DNA of 64,000 nucleotides from B30-G6 sp963701385 (GCA_963701385.1 CAVOZW010000014.1:124001-188000), one strand, 5' to 3'; shown: positions 1 to 8,831, counted from the first letter of the stretch. Notes: generated from the letters alone by a model not told the origin. Translations and numbers: made by a program.

Positions 1-804
1 GGAAGCATTGAAAACGGCAAGGTCCTGTTTAAAGGGAACGACCTTTTGAAGGCAGACATCGAGACGGTTCGCAAGGTACGCGGCAGAGAGATCAGTATGA
101 TATTCCAGGAGCCCTTATCGGCCCTGTCACCTTTGCAAAGAATCGGCCAGCAGATGGTGGAAACGGTCCAGATTCACCAGGACATGCCAAAATCAAAGGC
201 CTGGGCGTTCTCCCTTGAATGGCTTGGAAAGGTGAACCTACCCGATGCAGCGGAAAAGATGCATGCTTATCCATACCAGTTGTCAGGCGGAATGCAGCAA
301 CGCATCATGATTGCCATGGCCTTGATGATGAATCCGGCCTTGATTATCGCGGATGAACCCACGACAGCCCTGGATGTGACCTTACAGGCGCAGGTTTTCC
401 AGCTGATACGTGAGATGAAGGCGGAACGGACTTCCATTCTATTGATTACCCACGACATGGGTGTTGTGTGGGAAATGTGTGACCGGGTCCTGGTGATGTA
501 TGCATCCAAAATCGTTGAAGAGGGTATGATGGGAGACATATTTTCGGCGCCCTCACACCCCTATACCTACAGCCTTTTAAAATCGATTCCCACCTTATCG
601 GATGGTAAGGGGAAACGGCTGGCTGTCATACCCGGCAGTGTTCCGTCTCCGGAGAATTATCCATCCGGGTGTCGATTTCATGTTCGATGCCCATTTGCAT
701 TTGACAAATGCAAAAAAGAAATGCCGGAATTAATCCCAGTGTCAGACGGCCACAGGGCGGCGTGTTTTATTGCGGGCAGGTTTATGGAAAACGATTCGCA
801 TTAG
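1..804 (+). CDS. Dipeptide/oligopeptide ABC transporter ATP-binding protein (DppD/OppD type), 5' truncated by window edge
   Basis: The frame is open from base 1, so the N-terminus with Walker A lies outside the window. Visible are a Q-loop (MIFQEPLSALSP), the ABC signature LSGGMQQR (about 280-303), Walker B ALIIADEPTTALD (about 337-375) and the switch histidine in LLITHDMG. The C-terminus carries the cysteine-containing oligopeptide/dipeptide extension (CRFHVRCPF) typical of DppD/OppD. It should power uptake of peptides or related solutes (nickel and sugars are alternatives in this family) together with the next gene, with which it would form an ATPase heterodimer. The permease genes expected upstream are not in the window. 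Family assignment is firm; substrate unknown. Confidence 0.93.
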   Translation, partial: GSIENGKVLFKGNDLLKADIETVRKVRGREISMIFQEPLSALSPLQRIGQQMVETVQIHQDMPKSKAWAFSLEWLGKVNLPDAAEKMHAYPYQLSGGMQQRIMIAMALMMNPALIIADEPTTALDVTLQAQVFQLIREMKAERTSILLITHDMGVVWEMCDRVLVMYASKIVEEGMMGDIFSAPSHPYTYSLLKSIPTLSDGKGKRLAVIPGSVPSPENYPSGCRFHVRCPFAFDKCKKEMPELIPVSDGHRAACFIAGRFMENDSH

Positions 805-837
805 GCCAATACTGCGAAGCGCTTGTGGCGCGACGCA

Positions 838-900
838 ACAAACCCAACAAACCCAACAAACCCAATAAACCCAATGAACCCAACAAACCCAACAAACCCA
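838..900. repeat. Seven tandem 9-bp units (ACAAACCCA) at the start of the second ATPase gene
   Basis: Seven consecutive 9-bp units occupy 838-900. Units 1-3, 6 and 7 read ACAAACCCA; unit 4 is ATAAACCCA and unit 5 is ATGAACCCA. In the frame of the following gene each unit encodes Thr/Ile/Met-Asn-Pro. The only ATG start candidate of that gene (874) is the variant triplet in unit 5, so the repeat overlaps its translation start. Changes in unit number would keep the frame. Confidence 0.95.
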
Positions 901-1845
901 CTGCTGGAAGTCAACGACCTGAAAACCTGGTTCCCTGTCCGCAGAGGGATCCTGTCGCGTACCATTGGTTATGTCAGGGCGGTGGACGGTGTTTCCTTTG
1001 TACTGCAGAAGGGGGAAACGCTAGGTCTCGTGGGCGAATCCGGCTGCGGCAAAACAACGCTTGGCAGGACCTTGGTGGGGTTGGAAAAGCTCCATGATGG
1101 TCAAATCTTGTTTGAAGGCAGGGATCTCGCCGGTCTGTCCCGTAAAGAACTGAGAGAGATGTGCCGCAAAATTCAGATCATTTTTCAGGATCCCCTTTCG
1201 TCCTTGAATCCACGCATGAATATTTCCGATATCGTCATGGAGGGCGTATCCGAATTTAAATTGATCGAGGGCGATCGAGAGATGACAGCCAAAGGCATCC
1301 TCAAAGACGTGGGGCTGGATGCCGATGCACTGTACCGCTATCCCCACGAGTTCTCAGGCGGTCAGCGGCAGCGTATCAACATTGCCAGGGCAATATCCCT
1401 GAAACCTGATTTTGTCGTTTGCGATGAGCCTGTCAGTGCGCTGGACGTTTCCATACAGGCCCAGATTATCAATCTGCTTCTGGACCTCAGGGAGAAATAC
1501 CATCTTTCCTATCTGTTTATTTCGCACGACTTGAGTGTTGTGAGCCACATCGCCAACCGGGTTGCGGTGATGTATCTGGGACGGATCGTAGAGTTTGGAG
1601 AGACGGGTGACATCATTTTCCATGCTAAACATCCCTATACCAAGGCACTCATCTCTGCGGTTCCGCGTCCGGGTTCCCACAGGGCGCAAAATTCGGCCCT
1701 TAAGGGAAGCACACCGTCTTCATCCGCTCCTCCCAAAGGGTGCCCTTTCCATCCCCGATGTCCGGACGTTATGGCTGTTTGCCGCAAAGTGGCCCCAAAG
1801 GAAACGGACAAGGCGGGTCATTCGGTGCGTTGCCACCTGTACTAA
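874..1845 (+). CDS. Dipeptide/oligopeptide ABC transporter ATP-binding protein (DppF/OppF type)
   Basis: Complete ABC ATPase of about 323 residues, partner of the preceding DppD-type subunit 18-70 bp upstream. Motifs: Walker A GESGCGKTT, Q-loop IIFQDPLSSLNP, signature FSGGQRQR, Walker B FVVCDEPVSALD, H-loop LFISHDLS, then the C-terminal oligopeptide extension with cysteines (GCPFHPRCPD). The frame is open back to a TTG at 823, which would add a 17-residue Asn-Pro-Thr repeat tract. I chose ATG 874 because it lies closer to the conserved LLEVNDLK start of the domain, but neither start has a clear ribosome site. Function as the second ATPase of a peptide-type importer is well supported; the solute is not known. 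Confidence 0.93.
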   Translation: MNPTNPTNPLLEVNDLKTWFPVRRGILSRTIGYVRAVDGVSFVLQKGETLGLVGESGCGKTTLGRTLVGLEKLHDGQILFEGRDLAGLSRKELREMCRKIQIIFQDPLSSLNPRMNISDIVMEGVSEFKLIEGDREMTAKGILKDVGLDADALYRYPHEFSGGQRQRINIARAISLKPDFVVCDEPVSALDVSIQAQIINLLLDLREKYHLSYLFISHDLSVVSHIANRVAVMYLGRIVEFGETGDIIFHAKHPYTKALISAVPRPGSHRAQNSALKGSTPSSSAPPKGCPFHPRCPDVMAVCRKVAPKETDKAGHSVRCHLY

Positions 1846-2008
1846 AGGGGTCTACATTTGACCTTTAGTTCTTTAGTGTTCATAGGCAGGCACAAACGGA
1901 ACCGGGTTCAGGGTAGGCTGCGCGTGACGCTTAACCCGAATATTTTGAGGCTTGTTGTAAGGCATGGTTGAAACAGGGGACCCTGTCTCCTCCAAGACGT
2001 TCAGACGC

Positions 2009-3814
2009 TTAATTTTCTCGATGGGTGAACATCTCATCAAAAAAGATGGATGGTTCTTGGGCGGGGAGGGGCAAGCCTTGGTTGATGGCATCGGTCAGGT
2101 CTGCTTCCGAATCCCTGTCAATCCACCAATACCAATAGGCACTGGTTTCGTTGCCATATTTGGACAAAACCGTGTCGGGTGTGCCGAATTTGTTCCAGTA
2201 CAGGAGTCGCGTATAGTTGATATTCCACAAAAGCACATAGGGATGCGCATCGTAAATCATTCGGTCTATTTGCCGATAAATACGGTTCCGCTCCTGAACA
2301 TCGAAAATGCTTTTTTGTTTTTCAATGAGAACATCAACGGCGACATTTTTGAATCCCGTGATGTTGTTGCCGCTTTTTCTGTCGGCTTCGAAGGAGAACC
2401 ACATGCTTTCAGGATTCTTAAAAACGCCCGACCCCCAGGCGGCCCATGTCATTTCATAGTTGAACTCGTCCATGTCTTTGGCCCAGGCGGCCCAGTCCTT
2501 TCTGTCGATGATCAGCTCGATGCCCACATCTTTTAAATCTTCCGCGTAGATGGCCAGAAACGTGTCCGTGGAAGCTTGGCGCGTCAGGAATTTAAAGGAG
2601 AAGGTCTTCTTGTCTTTCTCCAGAATACCCGTGGCCGGGTTCACGGTCCAACCGGCCTGCTTGAGCAGATCTCTGGCTTTTACCTTGTCAAATTCAATCA
2701 ACTGGTTGGGGCAGGGGTGGTTTTTATCATAAAGATCTTCAACGTAGGAGCGGTGCAGAAAATACTGACTGTACATGAGGGTGCTGTTCATTTTCGGGCG
2801 GTCCAATAGATGGGCCATGGCTATTCGAACCCGAATATCATCAAATGGCGGCTTGCGCATGTTCATGGCGAAGCCCTGGAAGCCGATGGGATTTTGGTTG
2901 TAGATTTTTTGTTTAACGATCCAGTTTTTGGAGAATTTATCGCCTTTGGTTTCATTGACCCAGAGCCGAGAGGTATAAATAGGAAACAGGTCGAATTGCC
3001 CTTTTTTAAAGGCCTCGAAAGCATTCTCTCTTTCAGCGTAGAACCTGAATTTCATTGTTTGAAAGTTACCGGTTCTCTGTGAACGCTGGGCATGGGCATT
3101 CCACCAATTCTCACGACGCACCAGTGTCAGAAAGATGCCTTCATTGATCGTTCCGATTTTATACGGCCCTGAGACGACAGGGAACTCAAAGTTGATTTTG
3201 TTAAAATCTTTGCCTTCAAAGGCGTGTTTCGGTAATATGTTGAAACCACCCACGGCGCCCAGATTCATCCAGTGCACATCTTTGGCCTGGAAGCGGATCG
3301 TGTGATCATCCAGTACCGTGGGTGACTCAAAACGCTCCAGGCTGACCTTATGGGGGCCGGTGAGGTTTTTTGGATCCAAAATGGCATCGAACGTCCACTT
3401 GACATCATGAGCGGTGATTGAACGGCCATCGCTCCAGTGAGCATTCTTGTCGATCGAGAAAATGAATGTCTTCTTGTCATCGGAGATGGTCCAATTTTCG
3501 GCTAACCCCGGCTCGTATTCAAGGGTAATGGGATGTGTCGAGAGCAAGGTCTCGAACATGGCTCCAAATATTTCCACCGTAAAACTGTTGTTATCGAGGT
3601 AGTAGTTGAGACTTTTGGGATACTGTCCTGCAAAGATGGCAATTTCTCCCCCGATCACGGCATCACCGCCGGCAATGGGGTTCGGGCGGTCCTGCCATCC
3701 CGGCTTGGGAAAGCTCTCGATGCCCTGGGCCAATAGCGGGGCCAGGACCAGCAACACAAATGGAACAGACATCCAGCGACAGATTCGACTGTTTATGGTT
3801 TGCTTGGATTTCAT
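2009..3814 (-). CDS. ABC transporter extracellular solute-binding protein, family 5 (peptide type)
   Basis: A 601-residue SBP_bac_5 protein. The N-terminus has a basic stretch followed by a hydrophobic segment (VPFVLLVLAPLLAQG), a Sec signal peptide placing it in the periplasm. Family hallmarks include a VEIFGAMFETLLSTHP-type segment near residue 80 and LAENWTISDDKKTFIFSI. It ends 164 bp from the end of the two ATPase genes, in convergent orientation, and probably supplies the substrate to that transporter. Being on the opposite strand, it is transcribed separately. The length fits the long, oligopeptide-like branch of the family; substrate specificity cannot be read from sequence. Confidence 0.92.
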   Translation of the reverse strand: MKSKQTINSRICRWMSVPFVLLVLAPLLAQGIESFPKPGWQDRPNPIAGGDAVIGGEIAIFAGQYPKSLNYYLDNNSFTVEIFGAMFETLLSTHPITLEYEPGLAENWTISDDKKTFIFSIDKNAHWSDGRSITAHDVKWTFDAILDPKNLTGPHKVSLERFESPTVLDDHTIRFQAKDVHWMNLGAVGGFNILPKHAFEGKDFNKINFEFPVVSGPYKIGTINEGIFLTLVRRENWWNAHAQRSQRTGNFQTMKFRFYAERENAFEAFKKGQFDLFPIYTSRLWVNETKGDKFSKNWIVKQKIYNQNPIGFQGFAMNMRKPPFDDIRVRIAMAHLLDRPKMNSTLMYSQYFLHRSYVEDLYDKNHPCPNQLIEFDKVKARDLLKQAGWTVNPATGILEKDKKTFSFKFLTRQASTDTFLAIYAEDLKDVGIELIIDRKDWAAWAKDMDEFNYEMTWAAWGSGVFKNPESMWFSFEADRKSGNNITGFKNVAVDVLIEKQKSIFDVQERNRIYRQIDRMIYDAHPYVLLWNINYTRLLYWNKFGTPDTVLSKYGNETSAYWYWWIDRDSEADLTDAINQGLPLPAQEPSIFFDEMFTHREN

Positions 3815-3853
3815 GGCGAAAATGATTATGGCGCAATGAGGTCGAAGGCGTTG

Positions 3854-4795
3854 TTATTTTTTTTCTGCACCCCCGGCCGTCTTGGCAGGTGTCGATTTCA
3901 GGTTTTCCAGCTTTGTCCGGACAGCTTCGGCTTTCTGTTTGACCCGCGTCGACTCCAGTTCATCCACCTGATAGGTCAGTGCTTCCTTGAGGTAGCCCAT
4001 GGCTGTTTCCAGATCCTTCTGGCTATTTTTGCTAGCGGCGACATCGGCTTTGTAAAGCAGGACCATGAGGCTGATGGCGTCGAGGCGGCTCTTGATGACT
4101 GATTTCATCTCCCGGGTGGTCGCATACGCCATGGATTTGTTGAGATAATTTTTTACACCGTCAAAATCGGGCATGCCGGGTACATCGAGGAGCATGTCTG
4201 CCTTGTCGAGGTAATAGCGGTAGATAATGGGAAAAACTTCGTTGGCGGTATAGGTGTCTTTTTGGGGATCCGCCAGTTGCAGACCGGGGAAGCTAATGAG
4301 GTGCTGGGCGCCTTTGGGTGCGAATTTGCCCTGCGAGATACTTACGGCGCCGTCACTGGATTTGACAAAATAGCGTTTTGTGTTCATCCAGCTGGCAATG
4401 ACCACGATCAACACCAGAATGACAAGCCCGGCCACACCGAAATACAACATCTTTTCAGCAGGGTCGGCGGGTGTTTTTTTAGGTGGCGGCATGGGGTCGG
4501 TTGAAGCCGGCTTTTTCGCGTCGGTGTGAGTTTTGGGCGGCTTTTTGACGGCAGCTTTGACTGTGACGCCAGGTGTTTTTTTCGAAATACCGGCCGAAGT
4601 CGTTTTTGTCTTTTCGGCGCGCTTTTTTTTGGCGGATTCTTTGACTGCAACCCGTTTTTTGGTTGGCTTGAGCTCTGATTTGGCCGGGGTCGTTTTTTCT
4701 GCCTTGGCCGAAACTTTTTTAACCTGCTGGGTCTTGTCTTCTTCAGCGGCAGGTTTCTTGGTGGTCGTTGATTTGATCAAGCTATCTTTTCCCAT
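3854..4795 (-). CDS. Membrane-anchored protein with a long Lys/Ala/Pro-rich N-terminal tail, unknown function
   Basis: 313 residues. Residues 1 to about 115 are low-complexity and strongly basic (repeated AKK, PAK, KKP patches, almost no hydrophobics), like a histone-H1 or TonB-like linker. One transmembrane helix follows (about 122-142, YFGVAGLVILVLIVVIASW), then about 170 residues of mainly helical sequence. This suggests an inner-membrane protein with a cytoplasmic, possibly nucleic-acid-binding tail and a periplasmic helical domain. The start lies just upstream of the binding-protein gene on the same strand (gap 39 bp), so they may be co-transcribed. I do not recognise a family; TPR-like character of the C-terminal part is only a guess. 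Confidence 0.75.
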   Translation of the reverse strand: MGKDSLIKSTTTKKPAAEEDKTQQVKKVSAKAEKTTPAKSELKPTKKRVAVKESAKKKRAEKTKTTSAGISKKTPGVTVKAAVKKPPKTHTDAKKPASTDPMPPPKKTPADPAEKMLYFGVAGLVILVLIVVIASWMNTKRYFVKSSDGAVSISQGKFAPKGAQHLISFPGLQLADPQKDTYTANEVFPIIYRYYLDKADMLLDVPGMPDFDGVKNYLNKSMAYATTREMKSVIKSRLDAISLMVLLYKADVAASKNSQKDLETAMGYLKEALTYQVDELESTRVKQKAEAVRTKLENLKSTPAKTAGGAEKK

Positions 4796-5047
4796 GAAAA
4801 ACCCCTTTAAAATACAAAAAAATTGGCGTATAAGAATTTCTCGAACGTAAAAAACTATAAATTATCACGAGCATTTTGTAAACATTTTTTTAAAGCACCC
4901 TGCAGCAGGCTGCGAGGAATCATCGATCGCAGGCAATTCAGTATCACTCAGGTTCGAGCGCCAACCCCGCGGCAAGACTTGCCGGTGAGCCCAAGTCGAG
5001 TCACCACAGGGCTGGCACGCACTGTCGTGGTTCAAGAGGGCCGACCA
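4796..5047. other. Divergent intergenic region between the basic-tail membrane protein gene and larE
   Basis: 252 bp separate the two divergent genes, so promoters for both should lie here. The left part is AT-rich; the right part carries GC-rich inverted segments (for example CCGCGGCAAGACTTGCCGG near 4966). The larE frame is open leftwards through this region, but the sequence there does not resemble LarE and is treated as noncoding. Confidence 0.5.
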
Positions 5048-5857
5048 TTGAATTTAGCACAAAAGAAGGCAACACTCATTCGAAAAATAAAAGATTTGGG
5101 ATCGGTTCTGATAGCTTTCTCCGGGGGGGTTGACAGCACTCTCCTACTAAAAATAGCCCACGATGTTCTAAAAGATCGCGCCGTTGCCGTCACTGCAATA
5201 TCAGCACTTCAGCCTGCGCATGAAAAAGGGGCCGCCATGGAACAAGCCAAAGCCATGGGCGTGCAGCATGTCATGATCCATGGCCGGGCGCTGGCGGACA
5301 CGGCATTTGTCAACAACGATCGTGACAGGTGTTATCGCTGCAAGCGGTTTCTTTTTCAGGATTTATGGTCTCTGGCAAAAGAATTGCGCTTGGACCATGT
5401 GGCCCATGGTGCCAATACGGATGACCTGAAGGATTTTCGGCCCGGTTTTCGGGCCGCAGACGAAATGGGAATTGTGGCCCCCTTGCTGGACGCAGGGCTT
5501 GACAAACAAGAGATCCGGGTTCTTTCCAGGCAACTGAACCTGCGTACGTGGGATAAACCGGCCATGGCCTGCCTGGCATCCCGGATACCCTATGGCACGC
5601 GATTGACCGGCAAGCGCCTTGAAATGGTGGATGCGGCTGAAGATGCGCTCCATGAGCAAGGATTTCGGTCCTGTCGGGTCAGACATCATGAGACCATCGC
5701 TCGAATCGAGGTTTCGGAAACGGAAATCGCGCGTTTTCAGGACACGGCCTTGCGCCGAAAGCTCGTGGAAAAAATGAAAAAGATTGGATTCTCTTATATT
5801 ACCGTCGATTTATCAGGATACGTTCAAGGCAGCATGAACCAAGAGATCAAAGAATGA
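5048..5857 (+). CDS. larE: ATP-dependent sacrificial sulfur transferase LarE
   Basis: PP-loop protein of about 269 residues from TTG 5048. That start is favoured by an AGAGGG ribosome site seven bases upstream and by the family N-terminus (NLAQKKATLIRKIKDLGS). The ATP pyrophosphatase loop is FSGGVDSTLL. The family segment KPAMACLASRIPYGTR holds the cysteine known in Lactobacillus LarE to donate sulfur to the nickel-pincer cofactor; further cysteines occur in DRCYRCKRFLF and FRSCRVRH. LarE adenylates and thiolates pyridinium dicarboxylate mononucleotide. LarB and LarC are not in the window. The stop overlaps the next start (ATGA), implying one operon with the LysE-type exporter. Confidence 0.9.
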   Translation: MNLAQKKATLIRKIKDLGSVLIAFSGGVDSTLLLKIAHDVLKDRAVAVTAISALQPAHEKGAAMEQAKAMGVQHVMIHGRALADTAFVNNDRDRCYRCKRFLFQDLWSLAKELRLDHVAHGANTDDLKDFRPGFRAADEMGIVAPLLDAGLDKQEIRVLSRQLNLRTWDKPAMACLASRIPYGTRLTGKRLEMVDAAEDALHEQGFRSCRVRHHETIARIEVSETEIARFQDTALRRKLVEKMKKIGFSYITVDLSGYVQGSMNQEIKE

Positions 5858-6465
5858 AACCCTTGTTGATCTCGGGAATACTCCTGGGACTGAGCGCTGG
5901 CTTGTCGCCTGGTCCCATGCTCACCCTCGTGATCTCCCAAACGCTCAGACATGGCATTCGGGAGGGTGTCAAGGTGGCATTTGCCCCGCTGTTGACGGAT
6001 ACGCCGATTGTCATCGCTTGTTTACTGTTTCTATCCGTATTTTCGAACATGAAGCCTGCCTTGGGTGTGATATCCGTGTTTGGGGGCATCTATCTATTTT
6101 ATCTGGGTCTGACCAGTATTCGATTCAAGGCGGTGGATCACCAAGAAGAGACGAATCCCAAATCTCTTAGAAAGGGCCTGATGGTCAATTTCCTGAACCC
6201 AAGTCCGTATATGTTTTGGACATCCATCGGTGGCCCCCTTGTATTAAAGGCCTCTGCCACGTCTCTTGTTTCCGCCCTTGCTTTTATTGTGCCCTTCTAT
6301 GTGCTGTTGGTGGGATCGAAAATTGCGGTGGCGATCATTTCCGGCAGATCCCGAAACCTGCTGAAAAGCCGCCATTACAAGTTTATTATCCAGCTATTGG
6401 GACTGGTCCTGATCGGATTCGGGGTGTTGTTCTTGCGGGATGGGATCAAATACTTGTTAGGTTGA
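5854..6465 (+). CDS. LysE/RhtB family exporter
   Basis: 203 residues with about five or six hydrophobic segments. The N-terminal family signature GLSAGLSPGPMLTLVISQTL is intact, as is the conserved NFLNPSPYMFW stretch near the middle. LysE/RhtB proteins export amino acids or other small metabolites across the inner membrane. The start codon overlaps the larE stop, so the genes are translationally coupled. A role linked to the nickel-pincer cofactor is only suggested by this overlap; substrate unknown. Confidence 0.9.
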   Translation: MKPLLISGILLGLSAGLSPGPMLTLVISQTLRHGIREGVKVAFAPLLTDTPIVIACLLFLSVFSNMKPALGVISVFGGIYLFYLGLTSIRFKAVDHQEETNPKSLRKGLMVNFLNPSPYMFWTSIGGPLVLKASATSLVSALAFIVPFYVLLVGSKIAVAIISGRSRNLLKSRHYKFIIQLLGLVLIGFGVLFLRDGIKYLLG

Positions 6466-6516
6466 TAGCTTCGTTGAGTGATTTTATTTGCTTTTTTTAA
6501 AAAAGCGATTACAATG

Positions 6517-6526
6517 AGCATATGCT
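6517..6526. promoter_or_regulatory. Palindrome upstream of the DUF134 gene, possible operator
   Basis: AGCATATGCT is a perfect 10-bp palindrome, extended to 16 bp with one mismatched pair. It lies 15 bp before the DUF134 start codon and touches a TATAAT hexamer at 6527-6532. Because DUF134 proteins contain a helix-turn-helix, autoregulation is plausible, but this is inference from position only. A GCTTTTTTT/AAAAAAGC inverted repeat precedes it at 6490-6506. Confidence 0.35.
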
Positions 6527-6541
6527 TATAATGGAGGCGTG

Positions 6542-6976
6542 ATGGTAAGACCCAAAAAGGATCGACTGGTCGGATTCAATCCTAAAATCAACTACTTCAA
6601 ACCACGGGGTATTCCGGTACTTGATTTGGAGGAGGTATGTCTTACTATTGACGAACGGGAGTCGATTCGGCTAGCTGACCTGGAGGATATGTCCCATGAA
6701 GCGGCCGGCAGCCAAATGGGCGTTTCCAGGGCGACATTTGGGAGAATCGTTCAGAGCGCCAGAAAAACGATAGCCGACGCCATCATCAACGGCAAGGCCG
6801 TTCGGGTGGAAGGCGGTTCTTACAAAATGTTGGATGACGTTCGTCGATTCCAGTGTCAGGATTGTCAGCATGAATGGGAAGAGCCCTTTGGCACGGGGCG
6901 TCCGGATCACTGTCCTGCATGTGAGAGCATTGATTTTCATCGTACGTCCCGAGGCAGGATCGAACAGCGGAGATAA
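6542..6976 (+). CDS. DUF134 family DNA-binding protein with C-terminal zinc ribbon
   Basis: 144 residues from ATG 6542 (GGAGG at 6533-6537). The first 95 residues match DUF134: RPKKDRLVGFNPKINYFKPR at the start, then a sigma-70-region-4-like helix-turn-helix (DLEDMSHEAAGSQMGVSRAT). The C-terminal extension has two cysteine pairs (CQDCQHEW and HCPACES), a rubredoxin-like zinc ribbon. DUF134 genes commonly sit beside Mrp/NBP35 Fe-S carrier ATPase genes, as here (next gene starts 85 bp downstream). A regulatory role for that partner is inferred. Confidence 0.88.
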   Translation: MVRPKKDRLVGFNPKINYFKPRGIPVLDLEEVCLTIDERESIRLADLEDMSHEAAGSQMGVSRATFGRIVQSARKTIADAIINGKAVRVEGGSYKMLDDVRRFQCQDCQHEWEEPFGTGRPDHCPACESIDFHRTSRGRIEQRR

Positions 6977-7061
6977 AAAGGTTTTAGAACGTGACAAGCG
7001 AAGAATGCTGCCGTAGACAAGCAGATTGCAATTGTTGGACTTAAAAAAGGAGAAGGTCACC

Positions 7062-7907
7062 ATGGCCCAGATTCACGAAAATATGAGCGCAGCAGCCCAG
7101 AAAAAGGACCCACAGGCAGAGCAGGATGCCGCCGTAGAGAAAGCCTTGAGCCAAATCAAGCACAAGCTCATCGTCATGAGCGGCAAGGGCGGGGTCGGGA
7201 AAACCAGCACCTCGATCAACCTGGCCATTGCACTGGCCAACAAAGGCTACCAGGTCGGTATCATGGATGTCGATCTGCATGGGCCCGATGTCCCCAGGAT
7301 GCTGGGACTCAAGGGAATGCTCGATTTGAGCAACAATAAAAAACTTGAACCCATGCACCGAATGGAAAATCTGAAGGTCGTCTCCATTGAGTCTCTGACC
7401 ATGAGCAAGGATGACGCCATTATCTGGCGGGGACCCATCAAGTATTCAGCCATCAAACAGTTTATCGGTGACGTGGAATGGGGCGATCTCGATTTTTTGA
7501 TCATCGATTCACCGCCGGGCACCGGCGATGAACCCCTCACCATTGCCCAGACCATCAAAGATGCCAAGGCCATCATTGTGACGACACCCCAGGAGGTGTC
7601 CCTGGCAGATGTTCGTAAATCGATCAGTTTCTGTAAGACCGTGAAAATGGCGATTTTCGGATTGATCGAGAACATGAGCGGCTTTGTCTGTCCGCATTGC
7701 GGTGAAACGGTGGATATTTTTGGATCGGGCGGTGGAGAGAGAACGGCGGCGGCGGCCAGCATACCCTTTCTGGGAAGGATTCCCATGGATCCGAAAGTGG
7801 TGGCCTGCGGTGACGACGGCTGTTCGATCCAGGAAAAATATGCCGACTCAGAGGCGGCAAAGGCAATCGCCGGCATCGCCGACAGGGTGGCGCGATTGAT
7901 GCAATAG
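7062..7907 (+). CDS. Mrp/NBP35 family P-loop ATPase, iron-sulfur cluster carrier
   Basis: 281 residues from ATG 7062, preceded by AAGGAG at 7047-7052; the frame extends 12 codons further but without a better start. It has a deviant Walker A (MSGKGGVGKTSTS), switch segment DVDLHGPDVPRMLG, Walker B FLIIDSPPGTGDEP, and the C-terminal CxxC (FVCPHCGETVDIFG) that bridges a labile [4Fe-4S] cluster in the dimer. It acts in the cytosol, loading clusters onto apo-proteins. The N-terminus lacks the extra four-cysteine NBP35 motif. Likely co-transcribed with the upstream DUF134 gene. Confidence 0.93.
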   Translation: MAQIHENMSAAAQKKDPQAEQDAAVEKALSQIKHKLIVMSGKGGVGKTSTSINLAIALANKGYQVGIMDVDLHGPDVPRMLGLKGMLDLSNNKKLEPMHRMENLKVVSIESLTMSKDDAIIWRGPIKYSAIKQFIGDVEWGDLDFLIIDSPPGTGDEPLTIAQTIKDAKAIIVTTPQEVSLADVRKSISFCKTVKMAIFGLIENMSGFVCPHCGETVDIFGSGGGERTAAAASIPFLGRIPMDPKVVACGDDGCSIQEKYADSEAAKAIAGIADRVARLMQ

Positions 7908-8146
7908 GCTGTAATTCGGGCTAGAGCTTCACACAACGGCGGCATAAGCAATGTCGCGGTCGTGTGAACTCGCAACGCGCTGCTCGAAGAGCGCACAACA
8001 CCGTTGGATCACATATTGCACTACCTTTGGGTTATACCAGTTGTCATAAATATGGGACCCTCTTAAACCCCAATCGGAACGTTATTATGACAATCACTAT
8101 AAAACCTAAGCCATCAACCGCTTGAGGCTGACAAATGACGGCTTCT

Positions 8147-8746
8147 CTAGAACGAAAACTCAATACCAAAATAGATCATATCATCGGAGAACTTTGAATC
8201 ATTCGAATCTTTGTCGAAACGGACGACAATGCTCTTGTAGCCCAGAACAAGGGCCGCAGATTGGACGACATACCCTTTTAGACGCAGATTGAATTCGGTG
8301 TAGCTGTCCGTGTCCCCGAATGTCATGGGGTTGGGTGCGGCGGTTACATCACTCTGCACGACGATAGGGAAATTATAATAGACTTTTCTGAAATCATACT
8401 CGCCTAGAACGACAAAGCCCACGCCTGCCAGATCATAATCTTCATCGTCATTCTCTGCCGTTCCCAAAACACCTTTTAAGCCCAGGCCAAGGGTCAGCGC
8501 AGGAACAAAAACCTCATCTTTGAGGGAAAAATGGAGATTGCCGATGCGGTAATCCTCACGGCTGAAAATGCCGCCGACACCGACGGTAAGAATGGCTTCC
8601 GACAGCGGTGTTTCCGATTCGATACCCAGGACAACATCGTCAGCATTGGCGTACATCTCAAAACGAAAAGATCTTGCAAGGGCCGCTGAAGCGGTCAGCA
8701 CGATGGACAGGACCACGATAATGATCAATTTCAATATGTTCTGCAT
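8147..8746 (-). CDS. YfaZ-like outer-membrane beta-barrel protein
   Basis: 199 residues. A clear signal peptide (IIIVVLSIVLTASAALA) is followed by alternating hydrophobic/polar beta strands, and the chain ends in a C-terminal phenylalanine after an aromatic/hydrophobic pattern (MIYFGIEFSF), the usual BAM recognition end. Segments such as GVGGIFSREDYRIGNLHFSL and GLGLKGVLG resemble YfaZ-type small porin-like proteins. Function unknown; probably a small outer-membrane barrel. It converges on the Mrp-type ATPase gene with a 239-bp gap in which I see no gene. Confidence 0.75.
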   Translation of the reverse strand: MQNILKLIIIVVLSIVLTASAALARSFRFEMYANADDVVLGIESETPLSEAILTVGVGGIFSREDYRIGNLHFSLKDEVFVPALTLGLGLKGVLGTAENDDEDYDLAGVGFVVLGEYDFRKVYYNFPIVVQSDVTAAPNPMTFGDTDSYTEFNLRLKGYVVQSAALVLGYKSIVVRFDKDSNDSKFSDDMIYFGIEFSF

Positions 8747-8831
8747 TCAATTGACTCCTTTAGACAAAGTGATATTAAATCATGGCTCTTCTCCCAATTG
8801 GTTGGGAGAAAGGGTTCCAGGGGTCGAGGAT

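Noticed and set aside
838..900. CRISPR array
   Set aside because: The 9-bp units are contiguous without spacers and no cas gene is present.
4823..5047. 75-residue N-terminal extension of LarE
   Set aside because: The extension does not resemble LarE, and TTG 5048 has a good ribosome site and the family N-terminus.
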